From positions 81,920 to 145,919 of the forward strand of contig PAAR01000016.1 in the NCBI GenBank assembly GCA_002699085.1: DNA of 64,000 bases, written 5' to 3'. The notes under the pieces were generated by a model. That model did not search any database and was not told where the DNA came from. It worked only from the letters and a program-made list of their open reading frames with translations. Shown here piece after piece: positions 1-8,882 of this stretch. The position numbers and the translations under genes were made by a program. The stretch comes from Micavibrio sp. GTDB lineage: Bacteria; Pseudomonadota; Alphaproteobacteria; Micavibrionales; UBA9664. The number at the start of each line of letters is the position of its first letter. The stretch's first letter is position 1.

Positions 1-2147
1 TGTTTAATTGTTACGAAACGATAAGGAACATTAGCAAACGATCTCTCAACAGAATTCCCATCAACTCTTTTTAATCTTACTTTTTCAACCCTCTCGGCTA
101 TTTCAGGTATATTTAATGCGTCATTTAGTTCTTTTTCAGTAATCCAAATGCACCACCGCTCTATACTATTAATAAACTCGTTTGCTCCGAACAGGCGCTT
201 TAGATATGAATCTACTCTAGGATTTTGATGTCTTAAGCTCTTTGCTTCATCGGAAGTGAGCATTAAATATCCTCCCTCTCTGGGCTGATTACCAAGGATC
301 ATCTTTGGAAAAAATTTTGAGATAGGTTTAGATTGCTTACTAATTATTAAATTGGGACCGCTTACTAAGTAAGGGTTGATATTTTGAACTGTGGAAATTG
401 TACCATTATCGTAAATACGCTTTTGATAATTACAACTTTTATGCATAAGTCCAATAATTGTACATGTTACACCGGCATTGTGTTTAGCATTGTTACTCCA
501 TTTAAATGCCGAGTAACAAAAACATATTTCGACGTCTTGAGATAAAATTTTGGGCCATAGCATATCGACTTGAGTGCCTTGGCATATTGAGTTTGTAGTT
601 ACAAATCCGGAACGAATAGAGTTATTGATATACCTAGCCGCCAGATAAAACCAACATGAGATATAGTCTAGTTTTTTATAATTTGGCTGGCCAGTGAATA
701 CGTAATCTAAATCACCTCTGTGGTCGTCAGTATGGTTTTTTTGTCCAGCATAAGGGGGGTTACCCAAAACGTAAATTTCGGCATCAGTGTCTTTTGGACA
801 AACATCTTCCCATGGAATACGGGTGGCATTGCCACATACGATATTGCCACCTTCTTTTAACGGCAGGGTTGGATTGGTTTGACCAAAGACCTCCTCGAAT
901 TTCACGTTCATTTGATGCTCGGCCAGCCATAGGGAAAGAATGGCAACCTCATGCGCGAAATCATCCAGCTCTATCCCGTAGAATTGTGAGAGCTGAATGC
1001 GTGAGAATGGCAGTGATGGGTTGTCGGTTATTTCCTGAATGCGCTGGAATATCTCCATTTCCAGTTCGCGGATTTCTTTATAAGCAATAATCAGGAAATT
1101 ACCCGAACCACAGGCCGGGTCAAAAATGCGAAGCTTTTCAAGGCGGGCGAGAAGCTGTTCCAGTTTTTTCTGGTTATCGTAATGTTTATCAAACTCTTCA
1201 CGCAGTTCATTCAGGAAAAGCGGCTCAATCACTTTCATGATGTTTGGTACGGAGGTGTAATGCTGCCCCATACTGCTGCGCTGGTCTTTATGAACCACAG
1301 CCTGGAACATTGAGCCGAAAATATCTGGGTTAATCGTCGCCCAGTCTAACTCACCACATTCAATGATCATGCGGCGTGCTTTGCGGGAGAATTTTGGTGC
1401 AAAATATCTGTCACCGAACAAGCCGCCATTCACGTATGGGAATTTTGAGAGGTAATCAGGGTAGTTCGAATGATCGGCGGTATTCAGCACCTCAAACAGT
1501 TTGTTCAGGTAATCGTCAAGATCACTGCCGTCTTCTTGCGTGTGTGAGCTGATGGCATTGGTAAAGGCGTTATCTTTGAAAATGCCAGTGTCTTCAGCAA
1601 AGAAGCAAAACAACAAACGTGAAAGGAAGATGTTCAGCCCATGTAAATCTTCCTTTGTTTCAAAGGCATTACCTTGCAAGATTTCGTCATAGATTTTCGC
1701 CATTTTCTCGGCGGCTTTGACATCGGCCTCTTGCTCGTTGTAATGGGTGTTTTTCTCAATTTTTGCCCATGGCCCGAAAAAGAATGGATGCTTGTTCAGC
1801 TCTTCGATTTTTATATCGAGCGTATCGTCTGTTTTTGTATCAATGGCCAGTAAGGTTTTGTAATCCGTCACTACAATAAAGCGTGGGTCATGACGGTGGG
1901 TTGCATCATCATTTTTTAGGCTGTCAATTAGGCTATGCAGATCTTGTTCCTGTGTTTCTTGAAAGAACAATTTGCGCTTAAGAATAATCTGACCGCCTTT
2001 TTTGGAAAGGTTACGGTTTCCTTTTTTAAGGAGCGTAACGGTCGTTTTAGGCGTGCCATAAGCCAAAAGAAGATCGTAAACAAACTCCTGAGGTGAAATG
2101 TTTTTCACCAACTCTGAAAGATTTTTTTCGATCTGCGCGATGTTCAT
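1..2147 (-). CDS. MmeI-like class I SAM-dependent DNA methyltransferase (partial)
   Basis: The frame runs off the left edge, so only about 715 N-terminal residues are visible. Motif I DPACGSGNFL lies at residues 343-352 (nt 1092-1121) and the catalytic NPPY at residues 463-466 (near nt 750-761). That order fits gamma-class N6-adenine methyltransferases of the large MmeI/type IIL kind, in which modification and specificity share one chain. The first ~130 residues look like the MmeI N-terminal region, but I see no clear D-ExK nuclease site, so it may be methylation-only or work with a separate nuclease. The start ATG is 3 nt after the stop of the HTH gene upstream, so the two are co-transcribed. 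The TRD and C-terminus are outside the window. Confidence 0.85.
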   Translation of the reverse strand, partial: MNIAQIEKNLSELVKNISPQEFVYDLLLAYGTPKTTVTLLKKGNRNLSKKGGQIILKRKLFFQETQEQDLHSLIDSLKNDDATHRHDPRFIVVTDYKTLLAIDTKTDDTLDIKIEELNKHPFFFGPWAKIEKNTHYNEQEADVKAAEKMAKIYDEILQGNAFETKEDLHGLNIFLSRLLFCFFAEDTGIFKDNAFTNAISSHTQEDGSDLDDYLNKLFEVLNTADHSNYPDYLSKFPYVNGGLFGDRYFAPKFSRKARRMIIECGELDWATINPDIFGSMFQAVVHKDQRSSMGQHYTSVPNIMKVIEPLFLNELREEFDKHYDNQKKLEQLLARLEKLRIFDPACGSGNFLIIAYKEIRELEMEIFQRIQEITDNPSLPFSRIQLSQFYGIELDDFAHEVAILSLWLAEHQMNVKFEEVFGQTNPTLPLKEGGNIVCGNATRIPWEDVCPKDTDAEIYVLGNPPYAGQKNHTDDHRGDLDYVFTGQPNYKKLDYISCWFYLAARYINNSIRSGFVTTNSICQGTQVDMLWPKILSQDVEICFCYSAFKWSNNAKHNAGVTCTIIGLMHKSCNYQKRIYDNGTISTVQNINPYLVSGPNLIISKQSKPISKFFPKMILGNQPREGGYLMLTSDEAKSLRHQNPRVDSYLKRLFGANEFINSIERWCIWITEKELNDALNIPEIAERVEKVRLKRVDGNSVERSFANVPYRFVTIK

Positions 2148-2150
2148 ATT

Positions 2151-2354
2151 TTAATCTTCCTTTTGATTCTGTGCTGTTGAGGCTTCAGATTGACGCTTTA
2201 TCCACGCATCAATTTCTCCTTTTTTAAAGCGCCATGCACTGCCAACTTTAAAGCCAGGAACCTTGCCCTCTGACGCAAATCGATACGCTGTCTTCTCAGC
2301 GATCTTTAAATAATCAGCGAGTTCTTTAACCGTCATAATATCGTCGTTAGGCAT
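2151..2354 (-). CDS. Helix-turn-helix (excisionase/MerR-like) DNA-binding protein
   Basis: A 67-aa protein beginning MPNDDIMTVKELADYLKI, with the pattern of HTH_17 (excisionase-type winged helix): a first helix MTVKELADYL, a recognition segment around TAYRFASEGKVPGFKV and the wing WRFKKGEIDAWI. The ATG at 2354 is preferred over the longer frame starting at 2429 because AAGGACAG lies just upstream and homology begins there. It ends 3 nt before the methyltransferase start. Such small HTH genes often precede restriction-modification genes and probably act as local regulators. This role is inferred. Confidence 0.8.
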   Translation of the reverse strand: MPNDDIMTVKELADYLKIAEKTAYRFASEGKVPGFKVGSAWRFKKGEIDAWIKRQSEASTAQNQKED

Positions 2355-2509
2355 AATTGGCTGTCCTTTAAGGTTATGATGATAGAAAATAATTGAAATG
2401 GGATGAAAAGACAAGTAGTATTCAGGCATAATTTAAGTAGCTTTGCTTACTTTCGACCCAAAGCTGGCGTTGAAAACGGCTATAGAATATATTTTTTAAG
2501 GGATTTTTT

Positions 2510-2749
2510 ATGACGGGCTTTACTTTAGATGAAACGAAAAAATTCTCTGAAAACTGCACAATTTTTTTAGAAAGCGTGAAAGATATTGATCCCGAAATGA
2601 CCAAAATCCTTGAAGCAAACTGGGACAAGCTTCTTGCCGTCGTCCGTGCGGGAGAAAGGGACACCAAAGCACGCACAACATTCAATGAAGCAATTTTAAC
2701 AGCTTTGAATCTACATCTTGCAGAAAAATTAGAAACGGAGATAGAATAA
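2510..2749 (+). CDS. Small hypothetical protein coupled to SMC-like ATPase
   Basis: A 79-aa acidic, helix-rich protein that I do not recognise. Its stop and the start of the ATPase gene overlap by one base (TAATG), which implies translational coupling and a joint function. The ATG follows an A/T-rich leader with only a weak ribosome site (AAGGG near 2499). It is divergent from the HTH-methyltransferase pair, with about 155 bp between the two starts, so one control region may serve both. It could be a partner or regulator of the ATPase. Confidence 0.7.
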   Translation: MTGFTLDETKKFSENCTIFLESVKDIDPEMTKILEANWDKLLAVVRAGERDTKARTTFNEAILTALNLHLAEKLETEIE

Positions 2750-5247
2750 TGTCTCGTTACTTTTTGAAAAGATTGAGAATCGAAGGTTTCCGAGGCGTCA
2801 ACAATCAGGGCAACCCACTCGATATCAGTTTTAAGTCAGATGCCGTAAACTCCGTTTTTGCTGTAAACGGAATAGGAAAGAGCTCGATATTTGAATCACT
2901 CTATTACATCATTAGTGGAACGATTCCCAAGCTTGACGACCTTAAGGCTCATGAGCGTCCTCAGGATTACTACTGCAACCGATTTCATTCTGGTAATAAG
3001 GCCGTTATCGAGGTTGAGTTGGAGCCTGATGACGGCGGTTCGGTTGTGTCTATCAAGGTGGAGCGCGACGGTGCTGGAAATCGGACGGTCACTAGCCCCA
3101 GCGGTCACACCGATCCCGAAGGTTTTCTTGAGACCCTAAACGAAGCCTTCGCACTCCTTGATTACCGTACCTTTTCTCGCTTCATCGAAGAGTCGCCACT
3201 AGAGCGTGGTCGAACATTCTCTGCCCTTCTCGGGCTTTCGAAATACTCAGACTGCCGTCAAGCGTTGCAGGTTGTCTCTGATACGCGCGCAATGAATACG
3301 GATCTTGATTTGAAGGTTTTGGCGACGCAAATCGCAGGGACGCAGCGCGCCGTACAGCAAGCCTTAGCTGCGCTCCGATCCAATTTCGATAAGGTCACGG
3401 GAAAACCGCTCGAAGATGTCGACAAACTGGATCAGTACGCTACCGAGGTTTCTGAAGCACTAGGCAATGTTGAACTTCTCAAGGAGCACTTAGACGGCAA
3501 GGCGCTGAATGATATAGATTTTGATGCTATAAAAGAAGCAATCAAAACGGCGGAAGGTGGCGAAAAGCGCAAAGAGCTTGAAGCGGCCATTTCGGATATC
3601 ACTGCGCTGGAAGCTCTCAGAGCTCACGACCCGCAAGCGATTTGCATAGAACAGAAAAAGATCAAGACGCTTATCGCAGAGAGAGATGTATTGCTGGCCG
3701 CTACTCGCGGCGATTTGTTTGAAAAGCTCTATTCAGCGGCACAGGATGTGGTTGGAAGTGATGTCTGGGCAAATGATAACAAGTGCCCGCTCTGCGAAAG
3801 TAGTTTCGAAAAATCCATAAGCGCGCACATCACGCACCAGCTTAGTCAGTACGCAGAAACGGCAGCCAAGGCAAAACAGCTTGACGAGCTATGGGAAGGT
3901 TCAGCATGGCGAGACTGCCTGTCAGGTCATGAGATTGCAAAGGTTCTTGGTGTTGATACTGTCGATAGAATCCTTTCGCGCTTGGATACCCGTATGAAAT
4001 CTGGCGAAGTCACCGAAGCCGAAGTGACTGATGCGGTTACACGTACATGCGAGCTTATGACGCTTGTTCCCAAGCTGCTGGAAAAGGCGGTGGAAAGGAA
4101 AACAAAACTTGAAGCTGAGCTTCCAGCATCTCTTGTCCAACTTACCGAGCAGGTGGAGTATGGTCGCCAGTTCAAAGACGCGTTATTAAGCTATCAACAC
4201 AGTCAAACAGAGGAGGCTGAACAGCAAGCCCGCTTAGATATTCGTGAGCGATGGAAAACCTTTATCTCGAAAGCCTCTTCCAAATTTTCTGCTGCTGAAG
4301 CTTCGCTTTCCAAGGCCAAAATCAATGACATCGATGCCGAATATAAATCCATGTACAAGGACATCATGCAAGTTGGCGACGTTGTGCCTGATCTACAGCG
4401 CGCCGATGACAAAGAAGACTTGAATGTTGAACTCAGTGATTTTCATGGACAGCGGAAGTTGTCCGCCCGTGCCCTACTGTCCGAGAGTTACCGCAATGCA
4501 CTCGCGATATCCGTCTTTCTAGCGGCGGCGATGAAGCATTCTGGTGCACCGCGCTTTGTTGTACTCGATGATGTAACATCTAGTTTCGATGCAGGACATC
4601 AGTTTTATTTGATGGAGTTAATCAGGACCAAGTTACAGCATACGCAGAATAACAATGGTCTGCAGTTCATCATCTTGAGCCATGATGGGCTACTTGAGAA
4701 ATACTTCGATACAAAGGGCGGAACGGGAGACTGGCATCATAATAAACTGCAGGGCTCTCCTCCCATGGGGGATATTCTGCATCAGTCACAGGGAGCAGAC
4801 CGCTTAAAGCTGCGTGTCAAGAATCTTCTATCTGCTGGGCAAATCAGTGAGGCTGAGCCGATTGTCCGTCAGTATCTGGAGTATAAGCTTCAGCAAATTA
4901 TACGTAAGGTTAATATTCCTGTCCCGCTTGATTTTGCAATCAAAGATACAAACAAAATGGTAAGCAATTGTCTTGATGCGATCAAAGTGGCGATTGATCT
5001 ACATCAAAGGGCAGGCACGCTTGTACTGGAAGCAAAACAGGTTCAGGATGTGTTAAACTCCCATATTCCGATAATTGTCAGCAATTGGGTGAGCCACTAT
5101 GCGACGGGAGGAAGTAGCAGTTTTTCTGCACCCGTTCTCAATGGGGTCATTACTTCAATCGAAGATATGTCTGAGTGTTTCAAATATGATGATACGTCTT
5201 CATCACCAGTGGCACGGCGTTGGTATAGATCACTTTCAGATAAGTAA
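2749..5247 (+). CDS. SMC/RecF-like AAA family ATPase with zinc-hook-like motif
   Basis: An 832-aa ABC-type ATPase of the SMC/RecF/AAA_23 kind. Walker A (AVNGIGKSS, residues 38-46) follows an N-terminal strand RIEGFRGVNN. A central helical, coiled-coil-like part carries CPLC at 346-349, as in Rad50/RloC hooks. A degenerate signature region LSARALLSESYRNALA (571-586) precedes Walker B FVVLDD (603-608) with the D-loop SSFD, then a switch histidine (ILSHD). About 200 further residues after the head form a helical domain I cannot name. The gene is visibly richer in GC than its neighbours, suggesting separate acquisition. Coupled to the 79-aa gene and followed 86 bp later by a HEPN gene, it looks like the sensor/motor of a defence unit. 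Confidence 0.8.
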   Translation: MSRYFLKRLRIEGFRGVNNQGNPLDISFKSDAVNSVFAVNGIGKSSIFESLYYIISGTIPKLDDLKAHERPQDYYCNRFHSGNKAVIEVELEPDDGGSVVSIKVERDGAGNRTVTSPSGHTDPEGFLETLNEAFALLDYRTFSRFIEESPLERGRTFSALLGLSKYSDCRQALQVVSDTRAMNTDLDLKVLATQIAGTQRAVQQALAALRSNFDKVTGKPLEDVDKLDQYATEVSEALGNVELLKEHLDGKALNDIDFDAIKEAIKTAEGGEKRKELEAAISDITALEALRAHDPQAICIEQKKIKTLIAERDVLLAATRGDLFEKLYSAAQDVVGSDVWANDNKCPLCESSFEKSISAHITHQLSQYAETAAKAKQLDELWEGSAWRDCLSGHEIAKVLGVDTVDRILSRLDTRMKSGEVTEAEVTDAVTRTCELMTLVPKLLEKAVERKTKLEAELPASLVQLTEQVEYGRQFKDALLSYQHSQTEEAEQQARLDIRERWKTFISKASSKFSAAEASLSKAKINDIDAEYKSMYKDIMQVGDVVPDLQRADDKEDLNVELSDFHGQRKLSARALLSESYRNALAISVFLAAAMKHSGAPRFVVLDDVTSSFDAGHQFYLMELIRTKLQHTQNNNGLQFIILSHDGLLEKYFDTKGGTGDWHHNKLQGSPPMGDILHQSQGADRLKLRVKNLLSAGQISEAEPIVRQYLEYKLQQIIRKVNIPVPLDFAIKDTNKMVSNCLDAIKVAIDLHQRAGTLVLEAKQVQDVLNSHIPIIVSNWVSHYATGGSSSFSAPVLNGVITSIEDMSECFKYDDTSSSPVARRWYRSLSDK

Positions 5248-5333
5248 GCAAACATAATTGAAGTTGTTTAATTAGAGTCTCAAAGTTTCCAAGTTAAATG
5301 GAATAAGTACCAGGTTTTAGAAGGATAAAAATA

Positions 5334-5948
5334 ATGAAAATATCTGCCGCAAAAGAATATGGTAAATCGTCATTAATAGAGGCTAACTGGAATCTTGACC
5401 TTCCTAATAGCGCAAGAATAGCAGCAATTATTACCTATTCGGGTACTTTAGAATATTATATAGAGCGTGCAGTATGGAGATTAAAGGGAGTTATCCCTAA
5501 GGGTGTTCGCCCAGAAACTGATGGAAAAGCAATCTCTAAGCTCATATCTGACCTGGAAGAATGTTCTGGTGATTTGAGTAATCAAGCTGAAATAGATTTT
5601 ATTAAATTATGGTGTAGTGCTGCACGTTCCGGATTTATAATAAGAAATAATATTGCTCATGGTGTTGCAGGAAAGATTGGAGATACCCTAGTATATATGC
5701 GTAATCCACGCTGGCATGGGGAAGAGAGAAAGCGAGATTTTGGTGATTTTTGGGCCGAAGAGCATACTTTGGATATGGTTTGCGACTCCCTGTCTGTATT
5801 GTTGAGAATAATCATAAAAATAGAAGCCGGAGAAGAAAAGTTATCGCATATAGCTTCCTCTCTTGCTTTAAAAGCCTTACGAGAAGCCAGGTCAATTTTG
5901 GGAGAATTTAGCAGCCAGGGTTACAATCCGTCTTTTGAGAAATACTAG
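5334..5948 (+). CDS. HEPN-type protein, putative RNase effector
   Basis: A 204-aa, mostly helical protein with the sequence RNNIAH at residues 104-109, which is the R-x4-H motif of HEPN ribonucleases and sits where the family expects it, after a long N-terminal helical half. HEPN proteins act as RNA-cutting toxins in abortive infection and toxin-antitoxin systems. The ATG has AGAAGGAT 8-9 nt upstream. The gene follows the SMC-like ATPase on the same strand with 86 bp between them. It is more A/T-rich than the ATPase gene. HEPN assignment is from the motif and helical character only; the effector role is inferred from context. Confidence 0.6.
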   Translation: MKISAAKEYGKSSLIEANWNLDLPNSARIAAIITYSGTLEYYIERAVWRLKGVIPKGVRPETDGKAISKLISDLEECSGDLSNQAEIDFIKLWCSAARSGFIIRNNIAHGVAGKIGDTLVYMRNPRWHGEERKRDFGDFWAEEHTLDMVCDSLSVLLRIIIKIEAGEEKLSHIASSLALKALREARSILGEFSSQGYNPSFEKY

Positions 5949-5951
5949 AAG

Positions 5952-5984
5952 ACACTCTTTTATAAAGATAATCATTTAGAGTGT
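5952..5984 (+). terminator. Possible weak terminator hairpin after HEPN gene
   Basis: Seven-base arms ACACTCT (5952-5958) and AGAGTGT (5978-5984) are separated by 19 nt and followed by a short T-containing tract. It lies 3 nt after the HEPN stop codon. The long loop makes it a weak call. Confidence 0.3.
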
Positions 5985-6094
5985 TCGTTTCGGTGTAACG
6001 CATACACACATAACCAGATACATAGATACTTTAATAAGGCAGTAAGGCATAAAATAAGCCAAAGTGCCTTTTGGAAACTAGATACAAATATCAT

Positions 6095-6127
6095 AAAAGC
6101 CCCATCACAAGGGGCTTTTCTTTATTT
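6095..6127 (+). terminator. Rho-independent terminator
   Basis: Perfect 9-bp stem AAAAGCCCC / GGGGCTTTT (6095-6103 and 6111-6119) with a 7-nt loop, followed by a T-rich tail. It probably ends transcription from the ATPase-HEPN unit. Confidence 0.75.
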
Positions 6128-6336
6128 TGCCCGCTCTCAGGGTACTAATACTACCGAAATCAGATCCATTTTAAAGATTTTCATTTTTCTTTCGTCGTTT
6201 TCGACACATTTCGCAGACCTATTCGATACAGGCAAAAATGAAAGGAAATTATGAAATGTCGAAAGAGAAGAAATACAGAGAAAACAACTTGATAAATAAT
6301 GGTTCTGAAGCGTGTATGCCTTCAGGAGGTAGCTTA

Positions 6337-6807
6337 ATGAAAGAAGATCAGACATGGCAGTTTTTATCGCAATTACTTGCTGATAGCCAGCCCCAGAGCA
6401 TGGATTTGTATCTGGTACGGCAATATGCACGCCTTCGCCTGTGTGATGTGGATTTGCTGCGCGCAGAATATAAGCACATCTTTAAGAAGTCCTGTCCGCA
6501 CAATCTCTACCGAGAGGCCATAATCAGCCGATTGATGGATCATTACACCAAAGGCGAACCAAACGATAAACCTCTGGCAAAAGCATGCCAAGGCTCAAAC
6601 ACAAAGTTCCAAGATGGCACGATCATCACAAAGAGATACAAAGGCGAGGATCATATCATCGAATGTATCAATGGTGAGTTTTCTTACCAGAATATCAAAT
6701 TCAAGAACATCACGGCGGTGGCTCGTCATATTTCTCAAACCAATTGTTCGGGCGTCCGGTTTTTCAAATCAAAGACCACCATTACGCATGGAGGCGCTGA
6801 TGAGTAA
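6337..6807 (+). CDS. DUF2924 family protein (copy 1)
   Basis: A 156-aa protein. The C-terminal half reads like DUF2924: DGTIITKRYKGEDHIIEC, then a strand pair with F-x-Y-Q, ITAVARHIS, and GVRFFKSK. DUF2924 proteins are common beside phage-like recombinases in Alphaproteobacteria; their biochemical function is unknown. The start at 6337 is chosen because AGGAGGT lies 6 nt upstream and because the paralogue aligns from there; the frame is open back to 6238. It overlaps the second copy by 8 nt (ATGAGTAA). Confidence 0.75.
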   Translation: MKEDQTWQFLSQLLADSQPQSMDLYLVRQYARLRLCDVDLLRAEYKHIFKKSCPHNLYREAIISRLMDHYTKGEPNDKPLAKACQGSNTKFQDGTIITKRYKGEDHIIECINGEFSYQNIKFKNITAVARHISQTNCSGVRFFKSKTTITHGGADE

Positions 6808-7387
6808 CGACAGATTAAGATTTAATTTGAGCCAATGGCTGGAAACGCTTCAGGGTTTTCAAGAACCACGCACGGAAGGTCAGGATGAAGATGATTTGTA
6901 TCTGATCAAACAATATGCGCGACTGAGATTGTCCAGCATGAAACAAGTGCGCCATGATTATAAAATGGAATTCGGTGAAGATTGCTCTATCAACTTTACC
7001 TTTGACCAAATTGTGATGAAAATCATGGAAAAATACCATGCGGAATCAAAAAAGCCGATTAATCCTGATATGCATTTGCCGCGACACATCCATCCTATCG
7101 ACTTTAATAGTGATGCATTGAAAAATAGCTCAAGAGGCGCGATTACAAAACTTATCCCAGGAACCGTTCTTGAGCGAGAATATCACGGAGAGGTCTACGT
7201 GGTTTATTGCCGCCAAGGATATTACGAGTACAGCAGGCGCAAATATAGAACCCTGACAACCATCGCACGTGAGATTAGCGGCACATATTGTTCAGGGCCA
7301 AATTTTTTCAGTGTTAAAACGCGGATGTATATGTTGCCATCCAAGGATCTTTATCCTGAAAAGATGGAGTTTGTTGCGGACGAATAG
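6800..7387 (+). CDS. DUF2924 family protein (copy 2)
   Basis: A 195-aa paralogue of the preceding gene: DLYLIKQYARLRLSSMKQ matches DLYLVRQYARLRLCDVDL in copy 1, and the C-terminus keeps PGTVLEREYHGEVYVVYC, TTIAREIS and GPNFFSVK. GGAGG at 6790-6794 supports the ATG at 6800 rather than the much longer open frame that begins at 6614 inside copy 1. The tandem overlap implies coupled translation and perhaps a heteromer. Its function is unknown. Confidence 0.75.
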   Translation: MSNDRLRFNLSQWLETLQGFQEPRTEGQDEDDLYLIKQYARLRLSSMKQVRHDYKMEFGEDCSINFTFDQIVMKIMEKYHAESKKPINPDMHLPRHIHPIDFNSDALKNSSRGAITKLIPGTVLEREYHGEVYVVYCRQGYYEYSRRKYRTLTTIAREISGTYCSGPNFFSVKTRMYMLPSKDLYPEKMEFVADE

Positions 7388-7554
7388 AGAGAAAAAATTT
7401 TCTCTTTTGACCTCTTTATTTTGACGCTATGAAATAGAGGTATGCATCATTTTTTCGGCAGGGAAAATATCACGCATACACAACCAATTACCTTTCCGAC
7501 CAGATCCGATAAAGTCTCTAAGTTATTGATTTTAAAGTTATAAACAGGTTTTTT

Positions 7555-7605
7555 CTTCCGAGAAGATCCGAGAAGAATGCGGCTATTCCATATCTTTTTG
7601 CAGTA
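7555..7605. repeat. att-like repeat, integrase-proximal copy (A)
   Basis: 51 bp matching 21538-21588 at 46 of 51 positions. It ends in TTTTTGCAGTA, is followed by a second TGCAGTACAG, and lies 57 bp before the integrase start, the usual place for an attachment site. Similarity stops at both edges. Compare copies at 12301 and 21538. Confidence 0.6.
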
Positions 7606-7661
7606 CGTTATGCAGTACAGACGGTTCAAGTTTTTTTTGTACCGCAAAAAAGGAGATAAAT

Positions 7662-8882
7662 ATGCCCAAACTTACTGCTAGCAAGCCTGAGCGTTTATTC
7701 AGTTCAGCAAAACCATCTAAAAAAGACTATAAAGTATATGATCAAAATGGCCTTTACCTGCTCGTCAGATCATCAGGGGTTACAGTATGGCAGGTCTCAT
7801 ATACATTCAAAAGTAAACGAAATACATTCACTATTGGTAATTTTGGCCGTGCGGTTGGCTGCTGTAGCCTTGCTCAGGCCAGAATGAAGGCGCTAGAGGT
7901 CAAAGCAATGGCTAAAAGTGGTGTCGATCCAAATCAGGAAAAAAATAGTCTACTTCAAGAAGAAATGGCTTTAACAGAAAACTGTTTTGAGACGATTGCT
8001 CGTGAATGGCATTCAAAAGGTACTTGGGTAAAAAAGCATGCCGCTAATATCCTTAGAAGTCTTGAGAGCGATGTCTTCCCTGATTTGGGTGATAAGTTAG
8101 TTACTGATATAAAGAAAAAAGATATTATCACTTTGTTGGATAAGGTTGAAGCTAGAGGTGCATTGGATGTAGCTAAACGTATATCCCAGCGCATACAATC
8201 TATCTTTGACTATGCCGAGTATAAAGGCCTATGTGACTATAATCCTGCTACTAATACAGCTAAGTATATCAAATCGGTTGAAACGCGTCATAGGTCGTAT
8301 TTTAAAGAAAATGAGATGGGTGAATATCTTTACAATTTAGATCAATATCAGGGTAGAACCTTTATTCGTTTGGGATTAGAGTTACTTGCTCATACGTTCT
8401 TACGACCAGGTGAATTAAGACAATTGCTCTGGGAATATGTAAATTTTGAAGCGCAGCAAATTGTTGTTCCAGCCATCGCTATGAAAATGCGAAATGAGCA
8501 TGTAGTGCCATTATCGCAGCATTGTATTAATATACTGGAAGAGATACAGCAAAAGATCCGTAAAAGTGATTGGGTTTTTCCAAGTGTTATTAGCGCCCAT
8601 AAGCCTATAACAGATGCTACCCTGACGCGCGCATTGAGAATTATGGGGTATTCTGGTGAGGATGTTGTGCCGCATGGGTTTAGACATACCGCATCTACTA
8701 TATTAAACACGTATGGTTTTAATAGAGACCATATTGAAAAGCAGCTTGCCCATAAGGACACAAATAAAATTCGTGCTGTATATAATCATTCCGATTACCT
8801 ATCAGAGCGTGCTAAAATGATGCACTGGTATAGTGATCATTTAACAAAACTAAAACTAAATCATGAGAGGCAAAAGAAATGA
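7662..8882 (+). CDS. P4-type tyrosine recombinase / integrase
   Basis: A 406-aa integrase of the P4/DUF4102 class. The N-terminal arm-binding domain includes the family signature DQNGLYLLVRSSG (27-39), followed by a core-binding domain and the catalytic domain with R248 (TFLRPGEL), H338-x-x-R341 (HGFRH), H364 (LAHKD) and nucleophile Y374 (VYNHSDY). AAAGGAGAT precedes the ATG. All key residues are present, so it is probably active. It integrates or excises the element that starts at the repeat just upstream. Its 3' end overlaps the convergent truncated ATPase frame by 71 bp. Confidence 0.95.
   Translation: MPKLTASKPERLFSSAKPSKKDYKVYDQNGLYLLVRSSGVTVWQVSYTFKSKRNTFTIGNFGRAVGCCSLAQARMKALEVKAMAKSGVDPNQEKNSLLQEEMALTENCFETIAREWHSKGTWVKKHAANILRSLESDVFPDLGDKLVTDIKKKDIITLLDKVEARGALDVAKRISQRIQSIFDYAEYKGLCDYNPATNTAKYIKSVETRHRSYFKENEMGEYLYNLDQYQGRTFIRLGLELLAHTFLRPGELRQLLWEYVNFEAQQIVVPAIAMKMRNEHVVPLSQHCINILEEIQQKIRKSDWVFPSVISAHKPITDATLTRALRIMGYSGEDVVPHGFRHTASTILNTYGFNRDHIEKQLAHKDTNKIRAVYNHSDYLSERAKMMHWYSDHLTKLKLNHERQKK

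Larger units (their letters stand above)
5949..6336. other. Intergenic region between HEPN gene and DUF2924 pair
   Basis: This 388-bp stretch holds the hairpin just after the HEPN gene and a good terminator at 6095-6127. The part from 6130 to 6336 presumably contains the promoter and leader of the DUF2924 pair, including a short GTCG-TTTT-CGAC hairpin near 6195. The DUF2924 frame stays open back to 6238, but the best ribosome site is at 6324. I see no RNA gene. Confidence 0.5.

Noticed and set aside
794..1090. Plus-strand frame of 98 residues
   Set aside because: It lies antisense in the methyltransferase between motif I and NPPY; the minus-strand frame has clear family motifs.
2422..2685. 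Minus-strand frame upstream of the HTH gene
   Set aside because: It is antisense to the 79-aa gene and has no ribosome site; the plus-strand frame is coupled to the ATPase.
6614..6799. N-terminal extension of the second DUF2924 protein
   Set aside because: The extra 62 residues overlap the first DUF2924 gene in another frame, and GGAGG points to the ATG at 6800.
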